Of a DNA stretch of 64,000 bases, positions 34,140 through 46,176 are shown piece by piece. Source of the DNA: Styela clava (taxonomy: Eukaryota > Chordata > Ascidiacea > Stolidobranchia > Styelidae); the NCBI RefSeq assembly GCF_964204865.1, contig NC_135254.1, forward strand, positions 16,125,001 through 16,189,000, read 5' to 3'. Position 1 is the stretch's first letter, and each line of letters begins with the position of its first letter. Made by a program: the position numbers and the translations under genes. The notes under the pieces were generated by a model. It made no database searches. It saw only the letters and a program-made list of their open reading frames with translations, and was not told where the DNA came from.

Positions 34140-36470
34140 ACATATATATATCTATGAGTGAGCGACGCATGTCCTTATCTTTGCATAACTTTCCTTTCTT
34201 CATAGTAACGTTTTAAACCTTATTTTAGGTTTTGTCTGCTTTCCCGAAGTTTCTGTTAATATGTCATTGTATTTATCTGGGTAAATATTGCCTTTCCTTT
34301 TGAAAGAGGTTTCAAAATAAACTATGTCTATATTTATTAATCCCTTGACTTGGACCGGTTTTAAAGACACTTCTTATCGTTAAAAATTGTCGCTTTTGCC
34401 GGTTGGTTGTTACCGATGGAATGGTTTTTATACTCATAAAATGATGGGAGAACTTACAGCGCTCATCCTGTCCCCGTAGATGGGGGTGACTTGGTCGCGC
34501 AGTAGCTTGCCCCGGTTGTCAAAATGACCACGCGCCGCCACTGCTAAAACTACTGCTACGTAATCTCTCTACATATCTTAAAAATACGCGCGATTTCTAT
34601 ATTGTCTACTATACTTATCCTTCTCGGATTCCTTTGAAGACCCCTTCGGAGAATGATGGCAACCCATAAACAGCTAATTTAATCGCCTGGAATCGAAAAT
34701 GCCTGAACAAACAAAGTACGCTTATATCGTCTGTTATCCACTAACAAGTTGCTGTCACTCGTGTAATCAAAGAAAAAGGTGGGCTGAAATTCTTTGTACT
34801 ATATAGTTTATAAACCAAGTTCGCTCGCTATGCGTCCAGTGGAAAGTCATGCCTTTTCAGAACTGCAAATAAACAAACGAGATAGCGATCAGAGACCGCT
34901 GACTTATCGATCTAGCGGCGTGTATCCTTCGCTCTGAATCAATAGCGACACCGCGTGTCCCATCACAAATTAATTAATAACTGGCTAATTATATGACATA
35001 ATTCATCCAAAATCAACAGGCTTCTGGTCCGAGATATGATGAATGCACATGCAGATTCAACCTCGCTTTCGTGAGATATCGCGTAACATACGAAAAACAT
35101 ACGCTATTATCATTTCATGACGATAATTTATTACTGCCTAAATGTAGCATGCAAGCAATTATTCGGCTTTCACCTATCATCGTGAAAACTACTAAATGGT
35201 AGAGATGCTGAAGTGATTGTTCGGCCCGCACGAGTTAGGCCCTATTTCAGTTTTTATAATTCATATATATATCAGTATACCGTATGGTACAATTGTTCTT
35301 CGTACTTTCTATTCCAGATATTTGCCCTAATATGCTATGTTATATAGTCAATGTATCTGCTAAATTGCCAATATTCGGTACTTCTGTACTTTTAGTCAAT
35401 TTATACCTGAAAAACAGTTTTATCACATAAATATATTTATAGACTATATGGTACCGGTAGGCTACCTTACAGTTTCCCGTTTACCGGCAATGAACAATTG
35501 TAACTACTTTTTTATTATTATAAAATCCACAGTGTTAATTTGATTTATTACCCCTAACCTTTTCTATCAATGCAATCCACACTGTAAACACGTGGTTATC
35601 TAGAATCTAATAGAGTAAATTTCGGAACAGTACTTTCTTAAGTGATTCCGTTGAAATGGGGAATTCCCCATCAATATAACCTTTACTATATAATCTCTGG
35701 TAAGCGGTGTTAGTTATTTCATACGGTACTCACCGTCAATATCAGTTGTTTCGAAACTCTAGAATTCTAACTTTTCGAATTAGATATTAGAACCTCGGGT
35801 GTCGTTGCTCGATAACCAGCTTTGGTACCCCGCGACTTCCTTTCTCCAGTAAAACTGTGTAAATTATCATTTTCTCGTAAACTGTGCTTGTGATTTTTTT
35901 TTACTGGTTGCAAAAAATAAACTTGACTTGACTTTCAGTCCGATATTTTCCCGACTGTGCGACCAACGGGGAATACATTTGAATTAGAAAGAATCGGGTT
36001 TATGATTAAATATATTTGGAACAAGATGAAGAAATTACACAAATTTTGTACAATATTTACACGAGTACCAAAGAAAGGGTAACTACGAAGGAGTGTAAAG
36101 TCGGTGTTTCTAACACAAGTCAAAAATAAAAAATTCACAATGGCGAAACAGACGTGTTAGACACAATATAATTAGTATACATGCAAAAATAATTTAAATT
36201 AATATTCACACAAGCTTATTTACAAATGCCATGCGGCATACAACATTACAATATTAAGCATTATCATTTGAATTACTCTTAGACGACCTCATTGCGCGGG
36301 TCGTAAGCACACTGCTTTGCGTTATGCCATACATACTAAGAGGTAGTGTGTTTGTGGGCATAAACGGAGTGGGCTATACATCCGCGCAACAAAACAAATC
36401 CTACAGAGCAAACGTTTTTTTACGCATGTTAGTGTTCCCTGAGTTTAGTTTACAATGTATATGGTATGCC
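34140..36470. other. Gene-free stretch with repeat tails
   Basis: No coding exon was seen. A tail at ~34205-34345 (TTAAACCTTATTTTAGGTTTT ... AAATAAACTATG) resembles 27430-27560. Another AAAAAATAAACTTGACTTG end lies at ~35905. Such AATAAAC-plus-short-repeat ends are typical of LINE/SINE 3' termini. Confidence 0.45.
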
Positions 36471-36479
36471 AAAACTAGA

Positions 36480-39400
36480 CTATGTTAAGTAAGGTTCTAT
36501 GCATTTTTCAAACACTGTGATGTTTTTGTGCCAGAGAAGATGTCCTACATCCGCGAAAGTACAGGTAAGAAGAGATTTCGCCTTGTCTAACGTACGAAGT
36601 CCGAATACGTCTTCTTTGTAAATCTGAAAAATTCGAATAAAAAAACGTTACATAAGCGACGATGGAATTCAATTCTTAATTAGTTAACAATTATATTCTG
36701 AACTTGATGAATTGGCCTGGCGAATCGGTTCAAAGTATCATTGTGTCGTTTTGCAAAAAAAATCGCCAAAAGGAAGTTTCGGTGACAGAATGACTTCGGC
36801 GTCGCCTAGTGCTGATATAATCTGCCTTACAGAGATGAAAAAAAATCCAGTTTGAATGTCCACAGGACCAAGAAGTGTGGTGAAAAGTATTATCGCGATT
36901 GTGCTCATCGAAACAACATAGTAACAGAGCTATTGCAAGACGGTTATTAATTTTCCAGATGGAAATGACTTGTAAATTGCTCTCAAGAAAAATAAATGAA
37001 TCACAAAATTACCTTTAGTTTTCTCATTGGAATAACGTATTCCTGTTCGTCATAGAATCCAAACTGAGCGCTCTGCCAGGGTGAAATTACACCATCATCT
37101 GGACCGCCTACCAAAACCACAGTTTTTAGTTTAGAAAAATTGGTTCGCCACGATTCCTTAAATCTGCTCTTCTCGGGCTTGGTTTCGTTGTTGAGTTGCG
37201 CAAGAAAGTCGCTGTACGTCTGATACTTGTCGAATTCGTGTGGATCTAAATAATAAATGTGTTTGTCAGGTGGGCTTCTTAACTAAATGTATGGCTCTAT
37301 CCCAGAACCTGGCAATTGCAATTCGCTATGTATGGTGGGCCATAGAATGAGCCCTATCCAATAACTCATTTTGAAAAAAAAACAATAAAAATTTCTATTT
37401 GATTAGTATATTTTGTTTTAAATATCTTGAAGACAACCACATATATTATTCTTATCGGTACCCTTCAAAGTGATGTATGCTATTATGTAAAAATCATGAC
37501 TATGAATAACACAAACCATAATTGATATTTTGCATATAACTATGTAGACATACATTATGCAATAATTACGATTGACCATTCGTTATGTATATTTTTCTTG
37601 ATAACTGTGTAACTGTGAATAGAGTGGAACTAACCTTTCCAATAATTTCCAATGGACCATTCCTGTCCGTAAGCAGTATAGAATAATTTATATAATTCTT
37701 CCTTCAGATAGTGGGGAAATAACCAACTGAAAACATATGTATCTGAAAAAAAATGATAACTTGTCATTCAAAACTTAGTCCAGCTTGCTTGAATTTGGGT
37801 AATGATTAGGTAAAAGTCAGCTGAGTTTGGTTTTGGGTTCGGAATGCAGAAAACAGTGTTAAAATCTTGTTAAATATATTATGTCATCAGTGGTGTTAAC
37901 GCTACAAGAATCGATATTCTCATGTATTTTGGTATTCTTTTTTCCCTTTATGGGAACGCGCATGTAAACTAATGTTTATACATACCGCCATATTGCCCAT
38001 TTAAAGGCGATGACAGTGCTATAAACGAACGTACATTATGATTATCGGTTGTCTGAATGATTCCACGAGCTACCAATCCTCCTGTAAAAAATGAAGTTTT
38101 CATTAACATTAAATAGTGTGACTACAATTATCACACACAAGCTTGCTAATATAGATTATGTGTGCGGGTTTGAGAATGATAACTTTTAGAAATGGTTAGC
38201 TAGAGTTAACATACGCGCAGAAGTGGCATTTGCATAAAATCAGAAGTTTATATCAAAGGCCGTATTTTGCCCAAAACATCAATAATATTAAAGGCCACAT
38301 CGCTCCAGTTCACAAGATATATTATTTTCAGTGGTTGGTTGTTGGTATTCAGTTTGATGGTACAAAAAGAAATCATTTGTAAAAAATGATAACGCAATCT
38401 CGGATGAACAAAGAAATATTGCGTCACTTATGTTGCGTAATACGATCGATTAAGATTTAGGAAAACGCTATCGCTAACAAAGCTGTTGGCAAAACCACTT
38501 GTGCAAATGGGTCGTCCTTTCTCAAATCATGAGATAAGCGACGCAACAGGGATTAGACACGCTTTGTTGGTACGCAGTTTACTTTCGGTCAACAGAACGA
38601 GTGCGTGACTTCTAATTGGTGGCTTTATTCCAGAAGAAAGTCAGTGAACTTTTGTACAACGATCACGCGGCGGCGATTGGGTGTTATTATCGGTCAATCT
38701 ACAGCTGGTTTAGCAGACGTCGCAAAATTATCATCAATTAACTAATATTGCTTTCCGTGATAGATGGGAGTTAATCAATATACGGGGTTGCCAATTCCTG
38801 TCTGCAATTGTAAGCGAATCATCTTTAATATATTCAAGTATTTGACACTTGAGTTATAACATATGAACATCAACGATTGGCAATGTTATTACTGGAATAA
38901 CGCAAAAGTAAATGGTTAAAGTGGTAAAGCTCATTGAGATATAGTCTACTTTAAATTATGAGACTGAGTTTGTTTAATGTTATTAATGTTAATTTAATGT
39001 TATTTTAAATTTACAAGTGCTCATCTTATTAATATCGTGATAAAAGCGAAAGTTTGAACTAATGGATATAATCCGAAAACGCTTTCTCTCATAACACAGT
39101 ACTGTCTATGCAATTAGTTTCAAATAATCCGACACAAACACTGATCGTCATCATGCCTTCCAGCAATTACCATAAGAGAAAATTTTCTTGGAAGTGACAA
39201 ACGTTAAATATCTACATGTACCCATGCATTGAATGTGAAAAACTTGAAATAATTATGATATTGTTATTCTACGAATCGGTAACAGTGACGTAGCTGCGAG
39301 CTACGAAAGCACCAAACAAAACGGACTTACCTTGTGAATATCCGATGACGTGAACACCATCCTTAGCGGCTTTCATTATAGGCAACGTAACATTTCTTAT

Positions 39401-39762
39401 GGCTTCAACTTGATGCCACAGTGGCTTGAAACTCTTGTAGTAATCGAAAAGATCTATCGCGTGAACGGGTGTCCCAGGATGAGCCTTTGAAACAGTAGAA
39501 ATTAGGTAAATTTCTTCGCAATGATACATCGTAGAAATAACCTTTGTTTACTACAAACTCTACGGTCAGGCATCATATTACCGATGAGTATTAGATGTTA
39601 TTATTATCGTATCACGCTTACCTTTTTGATATAGTATTGGAGGTCTTTTAAATCCGATGCACTGTCCAAAATGCCATGTATAATGATGACGGGACGATAC
39701 CCAAATGAACTACCAATCGCTTGCAAAATTGCCAATAATGCACAAAAATAATGGTGTTTCAT
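36480..39762 (-). CDS. PPT2: Palmitoyl-protein thioesterase 2-like, 6 exons
   Basis: Exons 39762-39622, 39484-39331, 38081-37986, 37742-37635, 37245-37013 and 36623-36480 join in frame with GT-AG borders to 291 codons (vertebrate PPT2 is 302). PPT2 is a lysosomal alpha/beta-hydrolase that cleaves acyl-CoA-type thioesters. Seen: a signal peptide (1-21, [13 protein letters not shown]), [12 protein letters not shown] with the oxyanion strand (23-34), the nucleophile elbow GYSQGG with Ser97, [11 protein letters not shown]-like text after it, [16 protein letters not shown] with the acidic residue at 216/217, and GHLLWH with His272. The C-terminus CIEPYLT matches the family end. All three catalytic positions are present, so the enzyme should be active. 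Introns range from ~100 bp to ~1.25 kb. Confidence 0.95.
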
Positions 39763-41500
39763 TTCCTATAGCTTATATCTGAATGCACGCAAAAATGAAT
39801 GAAGTAATACAGACTTACAAATAGGCCGATAACAAACCGGTATATAATTAATCAATAAAACAGTAAGGTATGACCGACTAGGCTACACTTCGCCGAATGT
39901 ATGAGTTGACACAGGCAAAGTAACCAAACTAATTAGGCTGATTCTGTCCTACAGCACACTCTACTCTGGGAATTGGATGAACTGAACACAAAAATCATCA
40001 ACAATCATTGGTATTAATAATTGAATCAAGGAATGATATTCATAGTACAAGCTTTCGATTGGAAAGGCCATGAACATGGATCCATGAGATCTTAGACCAG
40101 TAGACAACCAAACTGTACCTAATTAAGCTCAATTCTGTAATTGCAGTTCAACTCACTCATAAAATGACAAAATCTAAAATGCAGCAGCAGTCTACATTAT
40201 TTGTGCATCAACACTGCCTTCATAAAAATCGTTAAAATGGAGAAAACGAGCCAACGAAAATTCCATAGAACGAGCCTCCGCCTTTACGCATCTGATTCCA
40301 TATGTCAACTCTCTGCATTGTTACGTATAATGCGTGACCGGCAGTTACCTTTATAACGCGCTGTTACGTCACGCGTTAATAACTTGTTGAGTAACACAGC
40401 TGTTACTCAGAAACTGTCGCTTCCTAAATGGTTGCCGCCGCTGGTCTATTTTTTCGCGGTGCAAATGGTTTTTATAGCGAAATACTTATCTTTTCTGCAT
40501 GATAAAATCCCTGTCATCGACCTGATAATATTCGAATTTACCTCTTCAGCGTGGAATACTAGTAATGATAAGAACCAAAAGCCTGTAAAAACAGAGCAAT
40601 AAATCAGGGATGACGAACCTTTTTGTTAAATGCGTCGCACATTTTTTATCGTGCTTTAAGAAGAATGTAGGCCATACATTAACTACATTGACGTGTTCTA
40701 GTCTACACTTATTTGGGTCATAATTGTGACGTTACCGGTCGGTTAGCCTACTGCCTTTCAAGTTCAATTTGCAAAAATTCCATGTAGAACCCGTTCGAAT
40801 TTGATATTTTTTACATTTAAAAAGAAAGCCAAATAAACTTGATATTACTCGTTTATTTCCGTCAATCGAGTTTGCTAGTATATTCGATGAAACACCATTC
40901 TTGAAACACTTGTTTAGATTACGCCTTTATTGACGTGGCGACCAGTATCATCTTTGGAAGAAGTGTTTCAAGATTCCATATTTAAGGTTGGAGTCAAAAT
41001 AACCATTTGCTGTGCTTGCCTACAAACTATGATTGACTCAATGTGCAATAAAAAGTAAGCACTAGGCACCGATAGATACGATCTGCTGCTCACATGACAA
41101 ATATTGTCACGCCCGTGGTGAATCGAACAAGATTAGAAGGAAATCGACTTGATGCAAAACCGGAAATTTCGCTGAGTATGGAAATTAAAATTCAATAAGT
41201 TAACAATTTGAAATCATATGTGTCTCGTGGGACAGATCTGGATAATATTCATCTGCTTTGCAATTCACCCACCACGCAGAACGAAAGACGCCTCACTGCG
41301 AGATTTGCGTTGTGACTTCAATATCAGGAGTTGGAGTTTAAAAAGGTTTATGGCTGTTTTATGTGTGTATTTTGGGAATACATTTTTCTACTTGAGTATT
41401 ATAACGAATTCAGCGCTTTGAAACATCTGTTTTAGGTAATACTGTAGTCGCAGCGACAAACAACAAAATAATTGTGAAATCCCACATGAATTGTGAAATC
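39763..41500. other. Intergenic, upstream of PPT2
   Basis: This should hold the PPT2 promoter. A hAT-like left end (CAGGGATGACGAACC, ~40608) has no partner in view. Short frames at 40384-40602 and 41218-41421 show no domain. Confidence 0.4.
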
Positions 41501-41514
41501 CCATATGTAAATTC

Positions 41515-41700
41515 TGGTTCCATTACATTTGAACCCACGTACATTTGAACCCATGGCAATTGCACCTGCATACTATTGCACCTATGGAAATTTTTTTGTT
41601 GTACGGATAGTTGAACCCATACTAACCCTAACACATGGGTTTCAGCACCCGCATATTGATTGAACTTGGGGATATAGACATGGGTTCAAATGTACAGTCA
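41515..41700. repeat. 16-bp minisatellite, copy 3 (degenerate)
   Basis: Begins after TCTGGTTCCATTACATTTG, as in copies 1 and 2, with a few clean units (GAACCCACGTACATTT) that then decay. It ends with an inverted unit, GGGTTCAAATGTAC, near 41683. Confidence 0.7.
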
Positions 41701-42224
41701 CCGTAAATTCTGATAGCTAGCACAAATTATACAATCAATACTGTATTGGAGAAAAAGATGGATTGGATAATAATGATCGTCATAATATATATATATATGT
41801 GTGTGTGGACTGGAAACAAACATACATATAGGTATTTTATATTATAAAGAACGCAGGCGTCGGGATACTCGAGTTCTTTACTCCGTTTGGTCAGCTTCCA
41901 ATGAGTCCATAGATTTCGAGTTGTTCACATGAAATAACACGATTGCAATTTGAACTTTCAACCTGAAAATAACAAAACTAGAACGCAGAATATTAAGTTT
42001 GTTACAAATATCATACCAATACCTAGTGGATTTAATATTTGTTTTTCAATAAAATTATTTTAATTTAGAAGTCAATACACCAAGTTTTATGATTCACAGT
42101 AAAAGGGCTTCATGAGAAAATATTTGGATTGGCCCTTCTATAGTAAAATTTTCATTAAATGTAGTTAAACGACATCTCAAGATCAGCAATGTAGTTGTGC
42201 TCGCATGCTAGTGCTTCGTTGTAT

Positions 42225-42450
42225 TTTTGGATGCGGATTGGACCTATGGATCGTTTTGTATTTTTAATTTTCTTGTTATCGCCATTCCTATTAACTACAG
42301 GACCAATTGCTTCAAAAATTTTAGTGGTGAAAGATTGTTGTCAGTAGAAGGCTATTACTTTTATTTATTTCAAAACTTCCTGCGGGCTCTGTGGGATTCG
42401 CTTTTCTATCTGAAGTTTTGTGGGGTGACGTCAACAATATTTAAAAATTA
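42225..42450 (+). repeat. Dispersed repeat Q, copy 1
   Basis: Shares the ACCTATGGATCGTTTTGT, GACCAATTGCTT, GTGGTGAAAGATTG and GAAGGCTATTACTTTTATTT blocks with copies at 45770, 53140, 56270, 56590, 63340 and 63560. Confidence 0.65.
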
Positions 42451-42489
42451 ATTGTAGCGGTTCCGCGACCTCTGGTAAACGTATTTAGT

Positions 42490-43018
42490 AGGGCTGGGAA
42501 TAGTTGATCGGTTAACCGACTTTAGATGGTTTTAACGGTCAAGATTTATTTTAACCGTTAACTGACATCTCAGGTACAAATCATCTTCATAATGTATAAT
42601 TTCTCCAAAAATGATTACTTCATCGCCAATTTTCTCCTGTGGCGTTCAAATCAAAAGAATATCACTAACTGTATTGGTAAGGATTCAATATATGTGACTA
42701 ATAATTGAAGTACCAAGATTCCTGATTGTATATTATACGGAATAGTAGAATTTGCACATCGAACACTCACAATTTGCCACATAAATGACATTTAATAACG
42801 GAATCGGGTTTTACTAAAATACTTCCACATGTTCTAACCACGCTGAATATCTCTTGCGGCAGAGCGATCATGTAACTATCTGAATAATTTTGCGCGATAC
42901 CGAAATTGCATTGTAACCATTGTGACGTAATAAGCTAAAATTATAAAATATTACGTGAAACGTCATACTGCGGTTAACCGGTTGATTTTAACCGTGTTTT
43001 CCCTAAAATTCCCATCCC
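42490..43018. mobile_element. hAT-like MITE, 529 bp
   Basis: Ends AGGGCTGGGAATAGTTG and ...ATTCCCATCCC, with GGTTAACCG boxes inverted inside each end. The flanks TATTTAGT (42482-42489 and 43019-43026) are identical 8-bp repeats. There is no coding capacity. Confidence 0.8.
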
Positions 43019-43215
43019 TATTTAGTGCTTAGCGAAAGTCGGAGGGTTTTTATGGGATAGGGTAGAAGACTATAGTACCAGACTCCGATCATTTGGTATT
43101 TCAATTCACATCGAAACCGGAAGCATGAATTATCGTCACAGGACCTGGAAAAGCTATAACAATCCCAGTAACGTTACCGGTACTCTTGTACAGGCACTGG
43201 TGAGTTACCGTAGCT

Positions 43216-44815
43216 CAGTGGTTCTTAAAAACTTTTTTGAGCACGACCCAAATGTGTGACCCAATCTTAAACATCGCAAAAAATGCATTTTTTAATGTTA
43301 GTACACTTTGACTCAAAAACAAACAACCATTTAATAGAAACAGTCCACTGACTCGGTGTGATTGGTGAAACTTGAATTTACCCTTTCATTATATCTTCAA
43401 TACACGGCTCTATTTAAATGAGCGCAATGCGCAAGTCGTCAATAGAATCGAGGCGAGCCTTAGTTTTAAAAATCATCAGTGCCGAAAATTCATCCTCACA
43501 CAGATGCGTGGCCGCGAATGGTAGTAGAACTATTTACTCGCCACATGTGCACACACTGCTTTGTTCAGTAAATGGGGCCTTGCGCTGAAGCCACATTTCC
43601 TCTAGATCAGGGGTCGGCGACCCCTGGCACGCGTGCCAATTGTGGCACGCGAGAGGATTTCTCATGGCACACCAAGCGATTTGAGCCATATTCAGATATT
43701 TATTTTCGTAATGCGACAAACTTTATTCTCCCTGAATCACAACAATTATTTCACGACAACGATAATAAATACTTTACTTTTGCCCAGAATTGAAATTCGC
43801 TGAGAGTTATTATACAATCAATCGAAACTAAATACAATTGCCCATTAGGTATGTTTATCTCATATTTACAACAAAAGATTGAGTGGTATTTCAGACTAAT
43901 AATGTTTATATTTTGACGCAAGAACACGTAACCGCGAGTTACGTTGGACACAAAATTATATCAATATGGAAGAAAGTTTTAGATTCTCGTAGCTGTCATG
44001 AATTGAATATTTTACTGGACAGAAAAGTTGGTATACGCTGAAAAAGTCGGCCTTTTTAACGAACGCGTAATCGCGGCGACTGTTTCATGAAGGAATGGAA
44101 ATTTTCGATTTTGAAACAACCCCATTTGAAAATCCTGACTGCGCGTCTGGCTGATTTTCATCATTTCACCGTGAGCTACAAGTAGCCCTAACAAAAACGA
44201 TGAAATAAAGGCGCTTCGTAGTATGTGCACCAAGATGGCGGACACCGGAACGTAAAATGTGTACCAGGTTTGGGTTAGGGCAAAATGAATTTGTTTCTCA
44301 TATACGCTTACTCTTCAAATCAGGTAGTTGGCTATGCAAACCATACACATAAACATGTTTGGCACGCGAAGGTGCTCATTATTCATAAACTGGCACGCCG
44401 GGATCAAAAGGTTGCCGACCCCTGCTCTAGATCTTGAAACATCTCATGTTGAGAGATGAGCTTCTTTTTGGCCTTGTCTATTAGGATTCACATTACCAGA
44501 GAAGGCATCCATTTTTGATGATTTTGCTTCAGTAAGATGACATTGCGCGCGGTCAACACATCGACTAGCATGGCTACCGACAGCATAACACAAGACGCGT
44601 AACTAGTACACATATATAAATTGTGATGCAACAATGCGTTCAAGACAATTTTGCCATAAATGACGTTTATTATTTCATTATTTTTAAATACCAAAGTTAG
44701 ATTGAACCAGCTGAAAGATTCGACCCCACCTCTGAGATCGCCCTTGTAGTGACGACTCTGGCGCGGCCCATTTTGGACATTCCATGGGTCGCGACTCATA
44801 CTTTAAGAACCACTG
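43216..44815. mobile_element. hAT-type element, 1600 bp, hosting a nested MITE
   Basis: Ends CAGTGGTTCTTAAAAAC and ...TTTAAGAACCACTG. The flanks CCGTAGCT at 43208-43215 and 44816-44823 are identical. Another hAT element (43608-44424) sits inside, so the host element is only ~780 bp without it. No intact transposase frame. Confidence 0.88.
43608..44424. mobile_element. Nested hAT-type MITE, 817 bp
   Basis: Ends CAGGGGTCGGCGACCCCTGG and ...GGTTGCCGACCCCTG. The flanks CTCTAGAT at 43600-43607 and 44425-44432 are identical. Near its right end it holds the 47-bp module (44222-44267) also found in the foldback centre and in the hairpin at 32388. Confidence 0.9.
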
Positions 44816-44829
44816 CCGTAGCTGTTTCA

Positions 44830-46170
44830 CAGATCCAGCTTCGTTCAGGATGCCGTATGATTTTCGGAGTGTAAATGGTAAAATATTCCGTTCTGGCCTT
44901 CGTTCCGTATATTTCAGATTTTCTCTCTTGTTCTTCTTGCCTTTATATATTCGAACAGTTTCTTTGATTGCAAAAGACCACAGATTTCAGTAATATTATG
45001 TAATCTCACCTATCCCATGTCATACCGAAAAGATATTTTGTGTGGGCGATACGGAAGTCTCTGTGAGTGAGTACATCGACAAATTTAGATGACATAAATA
45101 TTTTAGAATGTTTTCTGTGCATTCACAACAGTGTATGTAAATTGAAAGGTCAGCACAGTCTGATATATATACCGTATATGACATTATTGATGTACAGCGT
45201 ATATCAATACCATGAATATTCAATGGAATTTCCTGTCAATGACAAAACAATTGTTATATTCACGCAGTGGTTTCCCAATGAATTTCGACACATAACATAA
45301 TACTCGGCAACATATGCAACAAATAGTCATTCAAGCTTTCAGTGCTGCACGTTATCACCACCGAGAAGGAAGAGCCTATTATAGTATGACTACACTAGCC
45401 CACTGCACAAAGTTAACATCCGACAATCATATGATCAAATGTGAACCGGCTTCATGCTTGCGTATCACTGCTTCCTCCCACATATCTTCCGTGTTTGTGT
45501 CACAAAAGTTTCAGTGCGTAGGCAGCCAGGTGCTGTCAGTGTCCAGCGCTTTAGAAGAACGAATAACATTGAGTTGTTGATATCAGTCGTATGAAAAAGC
45601 ATGAGAGAATCAGGTTCAATGTGCATACGCGAACACAATACAGTATTTATTTCGCTACTGATCTAGATTGGTACAAAGGCAAACTTGACAAGGTTTGGAA
45701 AATCAAAATACTTGTAGTAAATATACTTTATACAAAAAGATCTAAGTATTGATTGATAATGTTTATTGGACACGTAGTGGACATGACGATCGTTTTGTTG
45801 TTATGTTGTTCTTGTTCATTGACACGTTTTAAAGAAATCGCTTTTCTCTTTGATTATTGGACCAATTGCTTTGAAATTTTCAGTGGTTAAAGATGGAATT
45901 TTTCTCCAGAAGGCTATTACCCTTATTTTTTGCTATGACGTCATCTAAATTATGTGGCGTTACGTGTCCATATAATTAAGCATAGCTCTCTTGTTTTATA
46001 ATGTATTCAACTACAAGTGTTACGAATTTTGTGATTATTATTTACCGCTATAGAAATCAAAAATCTCGTCCAAATACACAATATTTGTTGGAAATGTTCA
46101 AACCTGGTTTCATCTTATTATACAGATAATATGTTACCAATTTTCTGATAAACGAACGGAGAATAAAGGT
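44830..46170. other. Intergenic; contains repeat Q copy 2
   Basis: Repeat Q copy at about 45735-45985, ending GTGTCCATATAATTAAGCAT-like, which is the end sequence of the family. Otherwise no gene was recognised; frames at 45067 and 45314 have no domain. Confidence 0.45.
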
Positions 46171-46176
46171 ACAGCA

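Noticed and set aside
44488-44799. 103-codon minus-strand frame
   Set aside because: It lies within the TSD-bounded hAT element, runs into its terminal repeat and shows no recognisable domain.
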